NCBI GenBank assembly: GCA_964548225.1
Contig: CAZJQP010000016.1
Coordinates: 1-64,000 of the forward strand
Reading direction: 5' to 3'
DNA length: 64,000 nucleotides
Origin: CALMEH01 sp964548225
GTDB lineage: Bacteria > Acidobacteriota > Blastocatellia > Pyrinomonadales > Pyrinomonadaceae
Shown here: positions 24,297 through 32,406 of the stretch, one piece after another
Position numbering within the stretch: position 1 is the first letter of the stretch
Layout: the number at the start of each line of letters is the position of its first letter
The notes under the pieces: model-generated
Databases searched by the model: none
Told to the model about the DNA's origin: nothing
Seen by the model: the letters and a program-made list of their open reading frames with translations, nothing else
Made by a program: the position numbers and the translations under genes

Positions 24297-25250
24297 CTAT
24301 TTCAGATTTACTCTAAATTGAAAATCAGCGGCAGATTCTTCCTCGCCTGATGGATTAAAGCCGTAAAGTTTAAGCAGATAATCGCCGCGTTTTAAGTTTT
24401 TGGAGGGAACAAACGCAAAAACTTTTGAGTTTCGCACCTTTAATTTTCCGCTTCGATAAATGACGTTGCCGTTTTGGTCAACAATTTCAGCGCGATAGGT
24501 TTGATAATCTTGGCTTTCCAAATTCAACACTAAGCTCGCCCCTTGCGAAGATTTCGGCAGATTTAATTCGTTCGTTTTTCCGTCCGAGCGAACGCCGCCT
24601 GCAAACAATGCAAGCACCGGATTAACAACGGTTTCTTTCGGTTTTTCTTCTGTCTTTTTCGGCTTTTCGATATTTGAATTTGCTTTATTAGTTTCGTGTT
24701 TTTCGGGCAAGTTTGAATTAACGGTTATATTCGTATTTTGATTCACGGCAACATTTTGATTCACCGCCGTAGCTTGATTTACAATCGGTTGAAGGGTCGG
24801 CATCGGCGTAATTTGTTGAACGATTTCAACAGGTTTCCGAACTGCCAAAAACCAAAAACCGAAAACCAAAGCCAAAATCGAAAACGCCGCGCCGAACGCA
24901 AATTTCGGCTGTCGGAAAAATTCAATCAGTGAGGCGAAAAAAGACATTTTTTCCGAAACTACTTCCGTTTTTTTTGCAGTTTCGTTTAATTTCGCAATCA
25001 TCACCCGCGTAAATGCTACTCGCTCCCGGCGTTTTTTTGTTGTCAGAAATTCGCGTTCAAACTTTTCTTTTTCTTTTAGATTTCCGCGCACATAATCTTC
25101 AATCAAATCGTCTTCCGCTGCCTGAATCTGCACGAAAAAATCCTCGTCCGCCAAAAATTTCTCTTCCAAAGCGGTGCGTTCTTTTTCGTTAAACTCGCCA
25201 AGCAAAAATCGGCGAATTTCCGTTTCATTGTAAAGGTTTTCCTGTTTCAC
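24297..25250 (-). CDS. membrane anti-sigma-factor-like protein
   Basis: The gene starts with GTG at 25250. The cytoplasmic N-terminus (about 1-110: EIRRFLLGEFNEKERTALEE, FVQIQAAEDDLIEDYVRG) has the acidic helical pattern of anti-sigma factors that partner short ECF sigmas. One membrane segment follows (about 117-138, FAFGAAFSILALVFGFWFLAV), then a Asn/Thr-rich linker and an extracytoplasmic beta-sandwich ending FQFRVNLK. It lies 99 nt after the sigma gene, with promoter motif copy 3 between them. It probably holds the sigma factor at the membrane until an external signal arrives. Confidence 0.75.
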   Translation of the reverse strand: MKQENLYNETEIRRFLLGEFNEKERTALEEKFLADEDFFVQIQAAEDDLIEDYVRGNLKEKEKFEREFLTTKKRRERVAFTRVMIAKLNETAKKTEVVSEKMSFFASLIEFFRQPKFAFGAAFSILALVFGFWFLAVRKPVEIVQQITPMPTLQPIVNQATAVNQNVAVNQNTNITVNSNLPEKHETNKANSNIEKPKKTEEKPKETVVNPVLALFAGGVRSDGKTNELNLPKSSQGASLVLNLESQDYQTYRAEIVDQNGNVIYRSGKLKVRNSKVFAFVPSKNLKRGDYLLKLYGFNPSGEEESAADFQFRVNLK

Positions 25251-25270
25251 TTTTTTTCTTAGTCCCGCTT

Positions 25271-25300
25271 ATTAGTGATAAAAACTGAAAAAACATTTCA
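25271..25300 (-). promoter_or_regulatory. ECF-type promoter motif, copy 3
   Basis: On the minus strand this reads TGAAATGTTTT, 12 nt, CACTAAT, ending 20 nt before the GTG of the anti-sigma-like gene. Sharing this motif with two other transcription units suggests that the sigma factor encoded just upstream directs its own anti-sigma gene. Confidence 0.65.
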
Positions 25301-25306
25301 GTTCAT

Positions 25307-25348
25307 TGCAAAGTGCATAATTCTGATTTAATAACTTTGCACTTTGCA
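25307..25348. repeat. short GTGCAAA hairpin
   Basis: TGCAAAGTGCA at 25307-25317 and its complement TGCACTTTGCA at 25338-25348 form an 11-bp stem with a 20-nt loop. The unit equals that of the larger hairpin at 874-964. It sits at the 3' end of the sigma gene. Confidence 0.75.
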
Positions 25349-25349
25349 C

Positions 25350-25910
25350 TCAGTTGCGACAACAATCAAATGTGCAATCTTCCAATTTCGATTTCAGACG
25401 GCAAACGCGGATTCGCAGAGTGTTGAGCGAAATACCCATCGCCTCGCAAAGCCGTTTTCGCGCCGCAATCATCGTCTTTTCGTCCGTGTCGTAATAGGCA
25501 ACAATCAATTTGCGGTTTTCTTCGGAAAATTCTGCCAAACACCTTTCCAAACAAGCAAAACGCCGCTCATTTGTTTCGTCCATTTCGATTTCATCAGCGA
25601 CAATGTTCGGATTATCTTCAATATTTTCAGCAAGATGTTCGTGGCTTCGTGAAAATTCCATAAAAACAAACTGCGCGACCGTCGTTGAATAAGCATTTAC
25701 ATTTTGGATTTCTTCGCCTTCGGAAAGTTTTTTAATCACACGGTCAAAAACCGTGTCGGCAAGTTCCTCAGCCGCTTCGCAATTTCGCCACTCGAAATAT
25801 TTTACCAGCCGCACACGCAGAGATTCATACTTCGCGCCAGCCGTTTCGCGGTCAGCGTCGAGCAATGTTAAAAGTTTGTCGAAACCTGTTTGGTTTAATC
25901 CGTCTGCCAA
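25350..25910 (-). CDS. ECF-like RNA polymerase sigma factor
   Basis: A region-2-like segment (LRVRLVKYFEWRNCEAAEELADTVF, quoted in parts: RLVKYFEWRN, AEELADTVFDRV) is followed by NAYSTTVAQFVFMEFSR. A region-4-like helix-turn-helix lies at the C-terminus (MIAARKRLCEAMGISLNTLRI). Together these mark a short sigma-70 protein of the ECF type; it should bind core polymerase and recognise the TGAAAT...CACTAA promoters nearby. The annotated TTG start is uncertain, as no ribosome binding site is evident. The membrane anti-sigma-like partner is next downstream. A Cys-rich end (FDCCRN) is unusual. Confidence 0.8.
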   Translation of the reverse strand: MADGLNQTGFDKLLTLLDADRETAGAKYESLRVRLVKYFEWRNCEAAEELADTVFDRVIKKLSEGEEIQNVNAYSTTVAQFVFMEFSRSHEHLAENIEDNPNIVADEIEMDETNERRFACLERCLAEFSEENRKLIVAYYDTDEKTMIAARKRLCEAMGISLNTLRIRVCRLKSKLEDCTFDCCRN

Positions 25911-25994
25911 TTTTTTTGTAATAAATGAACTTATTGCATTTTAAGGCGAAAAGATGAAAATATAAAAATTCTTTCGGACAAATTCAATTATTTC

Positions 25995-28502
25995 TCAGTT
26001 TTCCGATTCCTCGATAATTATATGCGAGATTTGACGAGTTTCGATAATAATCTCCGAAGTCTTTTCATCGGAAGAATCGGAAAAATCGAAAGTTTTAATT
26101 TTGGTCAAAGCAATTAGTTCATTGAAATTTAAACTGCGTCCCGTTTCGTAAGCAGCGGTAAAATCTTGCGGATTGAGCGCGGCGCGGACGATTGCCAAAT
26201 ACTTTTCGCGGAATATTTCTTCGGCAGGTTCATTTTTGTAACCGATTGATTCGCGCAAAGTTTCTGCCGCACCCGCAAGTTTGGCGGATTGCCGGGCATT
26301 TCCGCTTTTTGCGGCAAGCGCGGCAAATCCGTCTAAGGCACAGGAAATCAACATTTTATTACCAACTTCCTGCGCGATTCGTAAAGACTCAGTAAAATTA
26401 AAACCTGCCGCGTCCGGCTGATTTTGAAAATAATCAACCGCTCCCAAATTAAAATAAATAATGCTCAGAAGACGTTTGCCGCCAAGTTTTTTTGAGAGTA
26501 AAAGCGATTCTTCAAACAAAGGGCGAGCGGACGAATAATTTTCAAGACTCATCTCTAAATCGCCGAGCGAACATAAAGTATTGGCGGTCATAATTTCATC
26601 ATTCAGTTCGCGGTTGAGGGCGAGAACTTCTTCGGTGTAATTTTTAGCCGAAACGTAATCTTTTTGCAAAACGGCAACCGCCGCCAAGCCGTGATAGGCT
26701 CTGATAATTTGCGGTAAGTCATTTGTTTCTTTACTTTCCGTTAAGGCTTGCTCGCAATTTTTTCGCGCCGCTTCAAATTCACCGAGTTTTTTCAGAAATA
26801 CGCCGTTTGCCAAAAGCAACATGGAACGCTCTTTGGACACAGTATTTTCCGTTACTTCCAAAGCCGCTTTACTCCAATAAAGACCTTCGCTGAAATGCGC
26901 GTGGTCTAACCAAAAATAGCGTAATGCCGCCGCCATTTGTGCGGCAGTTTCGCCGTCGTTTTTCAAAGACCACGCGAGCGCGGCGCGAAAATTGTCGTGT
27001 TCGTTTTCCAATTTTTCAAACCATTCACTAACGACTTCCGCCATCAAAAACGGCTCGGCTTTTTCAGCCAAAGCCAGAAAAATTTGCGCGTGAATTTGTC
27101 TTAAATATTCAGCTTCGCCCGATTTTTCCAACATTTCAAACGCAAATTCGCGGACGACTTCGAGCATTCGCAAACGCACATCACCGTTGGGCAAATCATT
27201 TGAAACAAGCAGACTGTTGTTAATTAGCGAATCAAGAGAATCGAGAACCGAAAGAGATAAAGCCGCATCGTTTTCGACAAGATTTTCCGCCGCTTCGACT
27301 GTAAAACCATCGGCAAAAACCGAAAGATAACGAAATAATTTCCGTTCGTCCGCGTCGAGCAGTTCATAGCTCCATTCGATTGCGCCGCGCATCGTGCGTT
27401 GGCGCGAAGGCGAATCTTTTGCACCGCCTGTGAGCAAATCGAGCGATTTTTCAAGCCGCGACAAAATCGCCGACGGCGAAAGCAATCTGACACGCGCTGC
27501 CGCGAGTTCGACGGCAAGCGGCAAACCATCCAACTTCCGGCAAATCGCCGCGACAATCGGCGCGTTTTCCGTGTTCAAAGCAAAATTCGCCCGCGCCGTT
27601 TGCGCTCTGATTGCAAAAAGCTCGACGGAAGAAAAAGCGGCAAATTCTTCAGCCGACAAATTCAAATTCGGCGGCACATTGAGCGGCAAAATTTGTTTTT
27701 CGCGCTCCGATTGAACACGCAAAGCGGTGCGGCTCGTTACCAAAATCTGCAAATTCGCTGATGCTTCGAGCAATTCTGACAATAAAACGGAAGCCGAAAG
27801 AATCTGCTCGAAATTATCCAAAACCAACAAACAAGCGCGTTCGCGCAAAAAATCCTTGAGCGCGTCAAGCAAGTTTTTTCCGCCTGTTTCCTTAATTCCA
27901 ATTTTTTGCGCGATTGCATCGGCGACTAATTCCGGTTGGTTGATTGAAGCAAGTTCGACAAAAAACGTGCCATCCGCATAATTGCTTCGCACCGTTTCGG
28001 CAACGGCTCGTGCAAGCGCGGTTTTGCCGCTTCCGCCTGCGCCGGTGAGCGTAATTAGGCGTTCGTTTTGCCGCAGTAAATCTTTTATTTCGGCAATTTC
28101 CGACTCGCGTCCGATGATTTCGACGTTGGCATTTGAAATTGCCGCGCCGTCAATTTTGACAAGCGAATTGCTCGTATTTTGTCGGATTTCGTGGACGAAT
28201 TTATAACCTTTGCCCGTGATGGTCGCAATAAATTGATGTTCACCCTTTGTTTCGCCGAGAATTTTTCGGAGCGCGGAAATCTGCACCGTCAGATTATTTT
28301 CCTCGACAAATTGCCCTTCCCAAACCGTTCCTAAAATCTCGTCCTTCGACAAAATCTGTCCGTGATTTTCGACCAAAGCAAAAAGCAAATCGAAGGTTTT
28401 TGAATTTAAGGAAATTGCTTCACCGCCTTTCAAAAGCGAGCGTTTCGCGCCCGAAAGCTCAAAATCTCCGAAAAAAAATGTATTTTCCGCCGTTTTCTCC
28501 AT
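25995..28502 (-). CDS. winged-helix / STAND ATPase / TPR regulator
   Basis: The N-terminal OmpR-type winged helix (about 8-105; LNSKTFDLLFALVENHGQIL, ending TITGKGYKFV) is the DNA-binding part. A STAND-type ATPase follows with Walker A GAGGSGKTALA near 157 and Walker B LLVLDNFE near 222. Then come a helical arm (GLPLAVELAAARVRLL) and a C-terminal superhelix of TPR-like repeats (about 560-780). Such proteins act as ligand- or protein-sensing transcription activators. The target is unknown. The 28511-28540 phased repeats just upstream are a candidate binding site, which would mean autoregulation. The divergent gene pair at 28626-30088 could be a target. Confidence 0.88.
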   Translation of the reverse strand: MEKTAENTFFFGDFELSGAKRSLLKGGEAISLNSKTFDLLFALVENHGQILSKDEILGTVWEGQFVEENNLTVQISALRKILGETKGEHQFIATITGKGYKFVHEIRQNTSNSLVKIDGAAISNANVEIIGRESEIAEIKDLLRQNERLITLTGAGGSGKTALARAVAETVRSNYADGTFFVELASINQPELVADAIAQKIGIKETGGKNLLDALKDFLRERACLLVLDNFEQILSASVLLSELLEASANLQILVTSRTALRVQSEREKQILPLNVPPNLNLSAEEFAAFSSVELFAIRAQTARANFALNTENAPIVAAICRKLDGLPLAVELAAARVRLLSPSAILSRLEKSLDLLTGGAKDSPSRQRTMRGAIEWSYELLDADERKLFRYLSVFADGFTVEAAENLVENDAALSLSVLDSLDSLINNSLLVSNDLPNGDVRLRMLEVVREFAFEMLEKSGEAEYLRQIHAQIFLALAEKAEPFLMAEVVSEWFEKLENEHDNFRAALAWSLKNDGETAAQMAAALRYFWLDHAHFSEGLYWSKAALEVTENTVSKERSMLLLANGVFLKKLGEFEAARKNCEQALTESKETNDLPQIIRAYHGLAAVAVLQKDYVSAKNYTEEVLALNRELNDEIMTANTLCSLGDLEMSLENYSSARPLFEESLLLSKKLGGKRLLSIIYFNLGAVDYFQNQPDAAGFNFTESLRIAQEVGNKMLISCALDGFAALAAKSGNARQSAKLAGAAETLRESIGYKNEPAEEIFREKYLAIVRAALNPQDFTAAYETGRSLNFNELIALTKIKTFDFSDSSDEKTSEIIIETRQISHIIIEESEN

Positions 28503-28510
28503 TCGTTTTT

Positions 28511-28540
28511 AGGAACATTTAGGAATATTTAAGGACTTTT
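28511..28540. promoter_or_regulatory. three 10-bp phased repeats
   Basis: AGGAACATTT, AGGAATATTT and AAGGACTTTT follow each other with a 10-bp period, so one face of the helix carries the same bases three times. Winged-helix proteins of the OmpR type usually bind such direct repeats. They lie 9-38 bp upstream of the winged-helix regulator's start, in the divergent promoter region. Confidence 0.45.
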
Positions 28541-28625
28541 AGCTTCGCTTTCGGCGAAACTTGATTCATAAATTGCCTGTTTTCGGATTTTAGCAGAAAC
28601 GAACGGCGAGAGAAAAGAAAAAATT

Positions 28626-28886
28626 ATGAATCGAAAAACACAAATTACGATTGAAACGCACAGCATCACGATTATTCGGACAAGCGGTGCGCTTAATGTT
28701 TGCTGTGCGGTTTGTCAAAAACAAGTTTCGGCGTTCGCGTCCGGCGAAATCGCGGCGGCTTTGAAAATGTCTGCGCCCGAACTCGAATTTATGCGCGACG
28801 CGGGCGAAATCCATTCGGTCGCGGAAAATAATTTACAGCTTTGCGGCGATTCGCTCGCTGCGATTTTAAGGAGAATGAACCAATGA
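28626..28886 (+). CDS. small conserved protein with CxxC motif
   Basis: The 86-residue cytoplasmic protein has one zinc-knuckle-like CAVC near residue 27 (LNVCCAVCQKQVSAF) and a second Cys near 73 (LQLCGDS). Its C-terminal part (ELEFMRDAGEIHSVAENNLQLC) is helical with a strand. The stop overlaps the start of the next gene (ATGA), so the two are translationally coupled. The divergent position next to the STAND regulator suggests it may be under its control. The function is unknown. Confidence 0.65.
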   Translation: MNRKTQITIETHSITIIRTSGALNVCCAVCQKQVSAFASGEIAAALKMSAPELEFMRDAGEIHSVAENNLQLCGDSLAAILRRMNQ

Positions 28887-30088
28887 AAAAATATTATTCA
28901 GCAAATTTAATTTTGACAGTTCTTGTGTCGCTCATTTTTACACTGTCGTTTCAGACATTCGAAGCAAAAGCCGCGTGGGGCGATTTTGATACGAGTTTCG
29001 GCTTTCAAGGCGTAACATTTGAGACGATTACCGGCTACCATCCGCGCAGTGTGGCGATTCAAACGGACGGCAAAATTCTGGTTACGGGTTATCGGATAAC
29101 GCCGTTTGGCGGCAAAGGTTTCTTTCTGCGCCGCTATCTGTCAAACGGTAATCTCGACACGGCTTTCGGCACAAATGGAGGCGTGATTGGTCCTGAAACC
29201 AATTCCATAAACACCGATTATCAGGGAGAAAAAATTGTCGTTCAGACCAACGGAAAAATTGCCGTCGCCGGACGAGCCAACGGTTATTACGCAGTTTGGC
29301 AATTCACGGCAAGCGGAAAACGAGACACGACATTCGGGCAAAGCGGCTTGCAAAATCTGACAAACTTTCCGGTAATCGGCAGCGAATTTGCCGAAATGAA
29401 TATTCAAAGCGGAAAGCTCTTACTTAGTCTTCCGAAGGACATCGGCGGCACCTTTCGTATTGCATTGCTCAGGCTGAATTCAAGTGGAACGATTGACGGC
29501 ACTTTCGGTAACGCGGGCGAATCTTTAACCGAAAGGTATGGGAAATATCATAGCGGAACATTAGTTGAAACAAATGGAAAAATAACCGTCAGCGGTTACA
29601 AGTTCAACGATTTAAGTGCCAAAGGACTCGAAAGAAAATTAGCCAACGGGCAAACCGATTTGTCTTTTTTTCCGACACCTTCAAATTCGATTGGAAGTTT
29701 AGGGACGGGCTTGGTCAAAATGTCTAACAGCAAATACGCATTGCGGGCGATCAATCTTGGCGGCAACGGGAGCGTTACGCTGGTTTTGGATAAATTCAGT
29801 TCGACCGGCATTTTTGAATCAAGCATCTCGCCTTTCAACGGGTTTTCCGGAGGTTGTCCCGACATTTTCACAAACCAAAATGATGGAAAGGTTCTTGTTA
29901 AAACCAACGGAATACTATTTCGTTTTAACGCCGAACTCGATTCTTCCACAATGGAAATAAACTACTGTTCAAATTTGATCGGATTAATAAGCGAATTGGG
30001 AACCGCCGCGATTCAACCGGACGACAAAATGGTGGTCGCCGGTGTCTTTAACGATTATTTGATGATAGTTCGTCTTTTGCCGAACTAA
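28883..30088 (+). CDS. exported delta-60 repeat protein
   Basis: The ATG at 28883 overlaps the previous stop, with an AAGGAGAA ribosome site before it. After a signal peptide (about 1-31) come repeats of about 55-60 residues with the delta-60 signature: a PRSVAIQTDGKILVTGY-type strand pair and a G-x-LDTAFGTNGG-type turn (also KRDTTFGQSGL and TIDGTFGNAGE). This builds a beta-propeller-like exported protein. The function is unknown but such proteins are common in Acidobacteria. It pairs with the FG-GAP protein that follows after 17 nt. Confidence 0.82.
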   Translation: MKKYYSANLILTVLVSLIFTLSFQTFEAKAAWGDFDTSFGFQGVTFETITGYHPRSVAIQTDGKILVTGYRITPFGGKGFFLRRYLSNGNLDTAFGTNGGVIGPETNSINTDYQGEKIVVQTNGKIAVAGRANGYYAVWQFTASGKRDTTFGQSGLQNLTNFPVIGSEFAEMNIQSGKLLLSLPKDIGGTFRIALLRLNSSGTIDGTFGNAGESLTERYGKYHSGTLVETNGKITVSGYKFNDLSAKGLERKLANGQTDLSFFPTPSNSIGSLGTGLVKMSNSKYALRAINLGGNGSVTLVLDKFSSTGIFESSISPFNGFSGGCPDIFTNQNDGKVLVKTNGILFRFNAELDSSTMEINYCSNLIGLISELGTAAIQPDDKMVVAGVFNDYLMIVRLLPN

Positions 30089-30105
30089 AGAAAGAGGTTA
30101 AATCA

Positions 30106-32319
30106 ATGAAAAACTATTATTCGACAATTTTAATTTTAGTGGTAATGTTAGTGTTCGCCGACGGTTTTCAAAAAGCCGTGCGCGGTGAAAATCTGCAAAA
30201 CGAAAAGGCAATCGAATATCTGAAACAGACGGGCAATTACGATTCTTTGGCGGAAGCCGTCAAAGCTGTGAATGCCGAAAATCCGTCCGACTCCGATTTG
30301 TTTTTTGCTCAACGGCAAAAATTATTGGGAAATGCTGGCGACACGGATGATTTTTTCGGCACGAGCGTCGCAATTTCCGGTGATTTAGCAGTTATCGGTG
30401 CTTATGGAGAAGATATTGGTTCAAATGTTGATCAAGGCGCGGCATACATTTTTGTTCGCAACGGCACGATTTGGACGCTACAAGCCAAACTTATTGTCTT
30501 TGACGGCGTAGAAGGCGATAATTTTGGAACAAGCGTCGCAATTTCCGGTGATTTCGTCGTTGTCGGAGCTATTGGCGATAATGTAAATATAAATGTAAAT
30601 CAAGGTTCGGCATACATTTTCGTTCGAAACGGCACGACGTGGTCGCAACAAAAACAACTTATCGCTAATGACGGCGCGGCAAACGACAATTTCGGCAAAA
30701 GTGTCGCAATTTCCGGCGATACCGTTATTGTCGGCAGTTATTTTGACCAAATAAATGCAAATACAAATCAAGGCTCGGCATATATCTTTACTCGCTTTGG
30801 AACGGACTGGTCACAGGAAACAAAACTATTTGCAAACGACGGCGCAACTGATGATTACTTCGGCAATAGTGTCGCGATTGCAAGCAATTCTGTTATCGTC
30901 GGAGCTACCGGCGACGACATTGGCGCAAATGTAAATCAAGGTTCGGCATATATTTTCAATCGGAGCGGAACGACTTGGACACAGCAAATAAAATTAATCG
31001 CGGGCGATGGTTCAGAAGGCGATTATTTTGGAACGAGCGTTGACATAACTAATACTCTTTCCGGCACAATTGCCGTTGTCGGCGCGTGGCGAGACGATAT
31101 TGGACAAAACTTAGGTCAAGGTTCGGCTTATGTTTTCAATCGTTCACAAATTGGCGTGTGGTCGCAGACGCAAAAGCTAATTGCCGCTAATGGCGGTAAC
31201 AACGACGGTTTTGGAGTCAGTGTTTCTATCGTTTCAGTTACCGGCAGTGCGATAGCCGTCGGAGCTAGATTTGCCGGTAATCGAGGCGCGGCATATATTT
31301 TTAGACGTGTTAATTCGGTTTGGACAGAACAACAAAAATTAATCGGATATGACAGCGCAAATGGAGATAGTTTTGGCGGTTCGATAGCAATCTCCGGGGA
31401 AACGGCGATTGTCGGAGCATATTTTGCTAATATCGGCGCAAATTCTGATGAAGGCGCGGTTTATGTTTTTAATCTTGGCGCGAGTGCATTTGATTTTGAC
31501 GGCGACAGCAGGACGGATATTTCCATCTTTCGCCCGTCAAACGGTCAATGGTGGATAAATCGGAGCGAAGATAATTCGACTTTTGTTGCAACTTTCGGTT
31601 TAAGCTCTGACCGCATAATGCCGGCTGATTTTACGGGCGACGGTAAAACCGATATTGCTTTTTTCCGTCCTTCAACGGGAAATTGGTTTATTTTGCGGAG
31701 CGAAGACAATTCGTTTTATTCATTCCCTTTTGGAGCGGTAAATGATATTCCAAACGTCGGAGATTTCGATGGCGATAGCAAAGCGGATGTTGCCGTCTTT
31801 CGTCCTTCAAATACGACTTGGTATATCAATAAATCTTCCGGCGGAACATTAATTCAGCAATTTGGCGCGGCAAATGACATTCCGGCAGTTGCTGACTACG
31901 ATGGCGATGGCAAAGCCGATATTGCAATTTTCCGTCCAAATGGCGCAAGCGGAGCGGAATGGTGGCGGCAAAACAGCTCAAACAATCAAGTTTTTGCCGC
32001 ACAATTCGGTTCTTCTTCCGACAAGCCTGTGCAAGGCGATTATACGGGCGACGGCAAATCAGACATTGCTTTTTGGCGACCTTCAAATGGAAATTGGTAT
32101 ATTTTAAGAAGCGAAGATAGTAGTTTCTACGCTTTTCCATTCGGCGCAAATGGCGATATTCCTACGTCCGGCGATTACGATGGCGACGGCAAAACGGATG
32201 CGGCGGTTTTTCGTCCGATAAACACGACTTGGTATGTCAATCGTTCAACAGCAGGAACATTGATTCAGCAGTTTGGCGTTTCGGGCGACAAACCTGTTCC
32301 TTCGGCTTTTATTCCTTAA
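30106..32319 (+). CDS. exported FG-GAP repeat protein (integrin-like and VCBS-type)
   Basis: The 737-residue protein has a signal peptide (about 1-27). Residues about 80-460 form seven integrin-alpha-like FG-GAP blades, each with DxFGxSVAISGD, a variable VIVGAxxDDI segment and QGSAYIF. Residues about 465-735 form a second set, with six calcium-binding DFDGDxxxDIxxFRPSxGxW repeats (for example DYDGDGKADIAIFRP). Both sets fold as beta-propellers and bind calcium in the D-x-D-G-D loops. It is probably a surface or secreted binding protein, in an operon with the delta-60 gene. A good AGAGG ribosome site is present. Confidence 0.88.
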   Translation: MKNYYSTILILVVMLVFADGFQKAVRGENLQNEKAIEYLKQTGNYDSLAEAVKAVNAENPSDSDLFFAQRQKLLGNAGDTDDFFGTSVAISGDLAVIGAYGEDIGSNVDQGAAYIFVRNGTIWTLQAKLIVFDGVEGDNFGTSVAISGDFVVVGAIGDNVNINVNQGSAYIFVRNGTTWSQQKQLIANDGAANDNFGKSVAISGDTVIVGSYFDQINANTNQGSAYIFTRFGTDWSQETKLFANDGATDDYFGNSVAIASNSVIVGATGDDIGANVNQGSAYIFNRSGTTWTQQIKLIAGDGSEGDYFGTSVDITNTLSGTIAVVGAWRDDIGQNLGQGSAYVFNRSQIGVWSQTQKLIAANGGNNDGFGVSVSIVSVTGSAIAVGARFAGNRGAAYIFRRVNSVWTEQQKLIGYDSANGDSFGGSIAISGETAIVGAYFANIGANSDEGAVYVFNLGASAFDFDGDSRTDISIFRPSNGQWWINRSEDNSTFVATFGLSSDRIMPADFTGDGKTDIAFFRPSTGNWFILRSEDNSFYSFPFGAVNDIPNVGDFDGDSKADVAVFRPSNTTWYINKSSGGTLIQQFGAANDIPAVADYDGDGKADIAIFRPNGASGAEWWRQNSSNNQVFAAQFGSSSDKPVQGDYTGDGKSDIAFWRPSNGNWYILRSEDSSFYAFPFGANGDIPTSGDYDGDGKTDAAVFRPINTTWYVNRSTAGTLIQQFGVSGDKPVPSAFIP

Positions 32320-32330
32320 AAATGATGAGG

Positions 32331-32400
32331 AAATTTCCCGCAGATGACGCAGACTTTCGCAGATTTTTTCTGCATTATCTGCGAAATCTGCGGGAAATTT
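32331..32400. terminator. nested hairpin between convergent genes
   Basis: A perfect 15-bp outer stem (AAATTTCCCGCAGAT at 32331-32345, complement at 32386-32400) contains further pairing (TTCGCAGAT against ATCTGCGAA). A T-run follows on the plus strand. It separates the FG-GAP gene (+) from the CHAT gene (-) and probably stops both transcripts. Confidence 0.85.
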
Positions 32401-32406
32401 CTTTTT

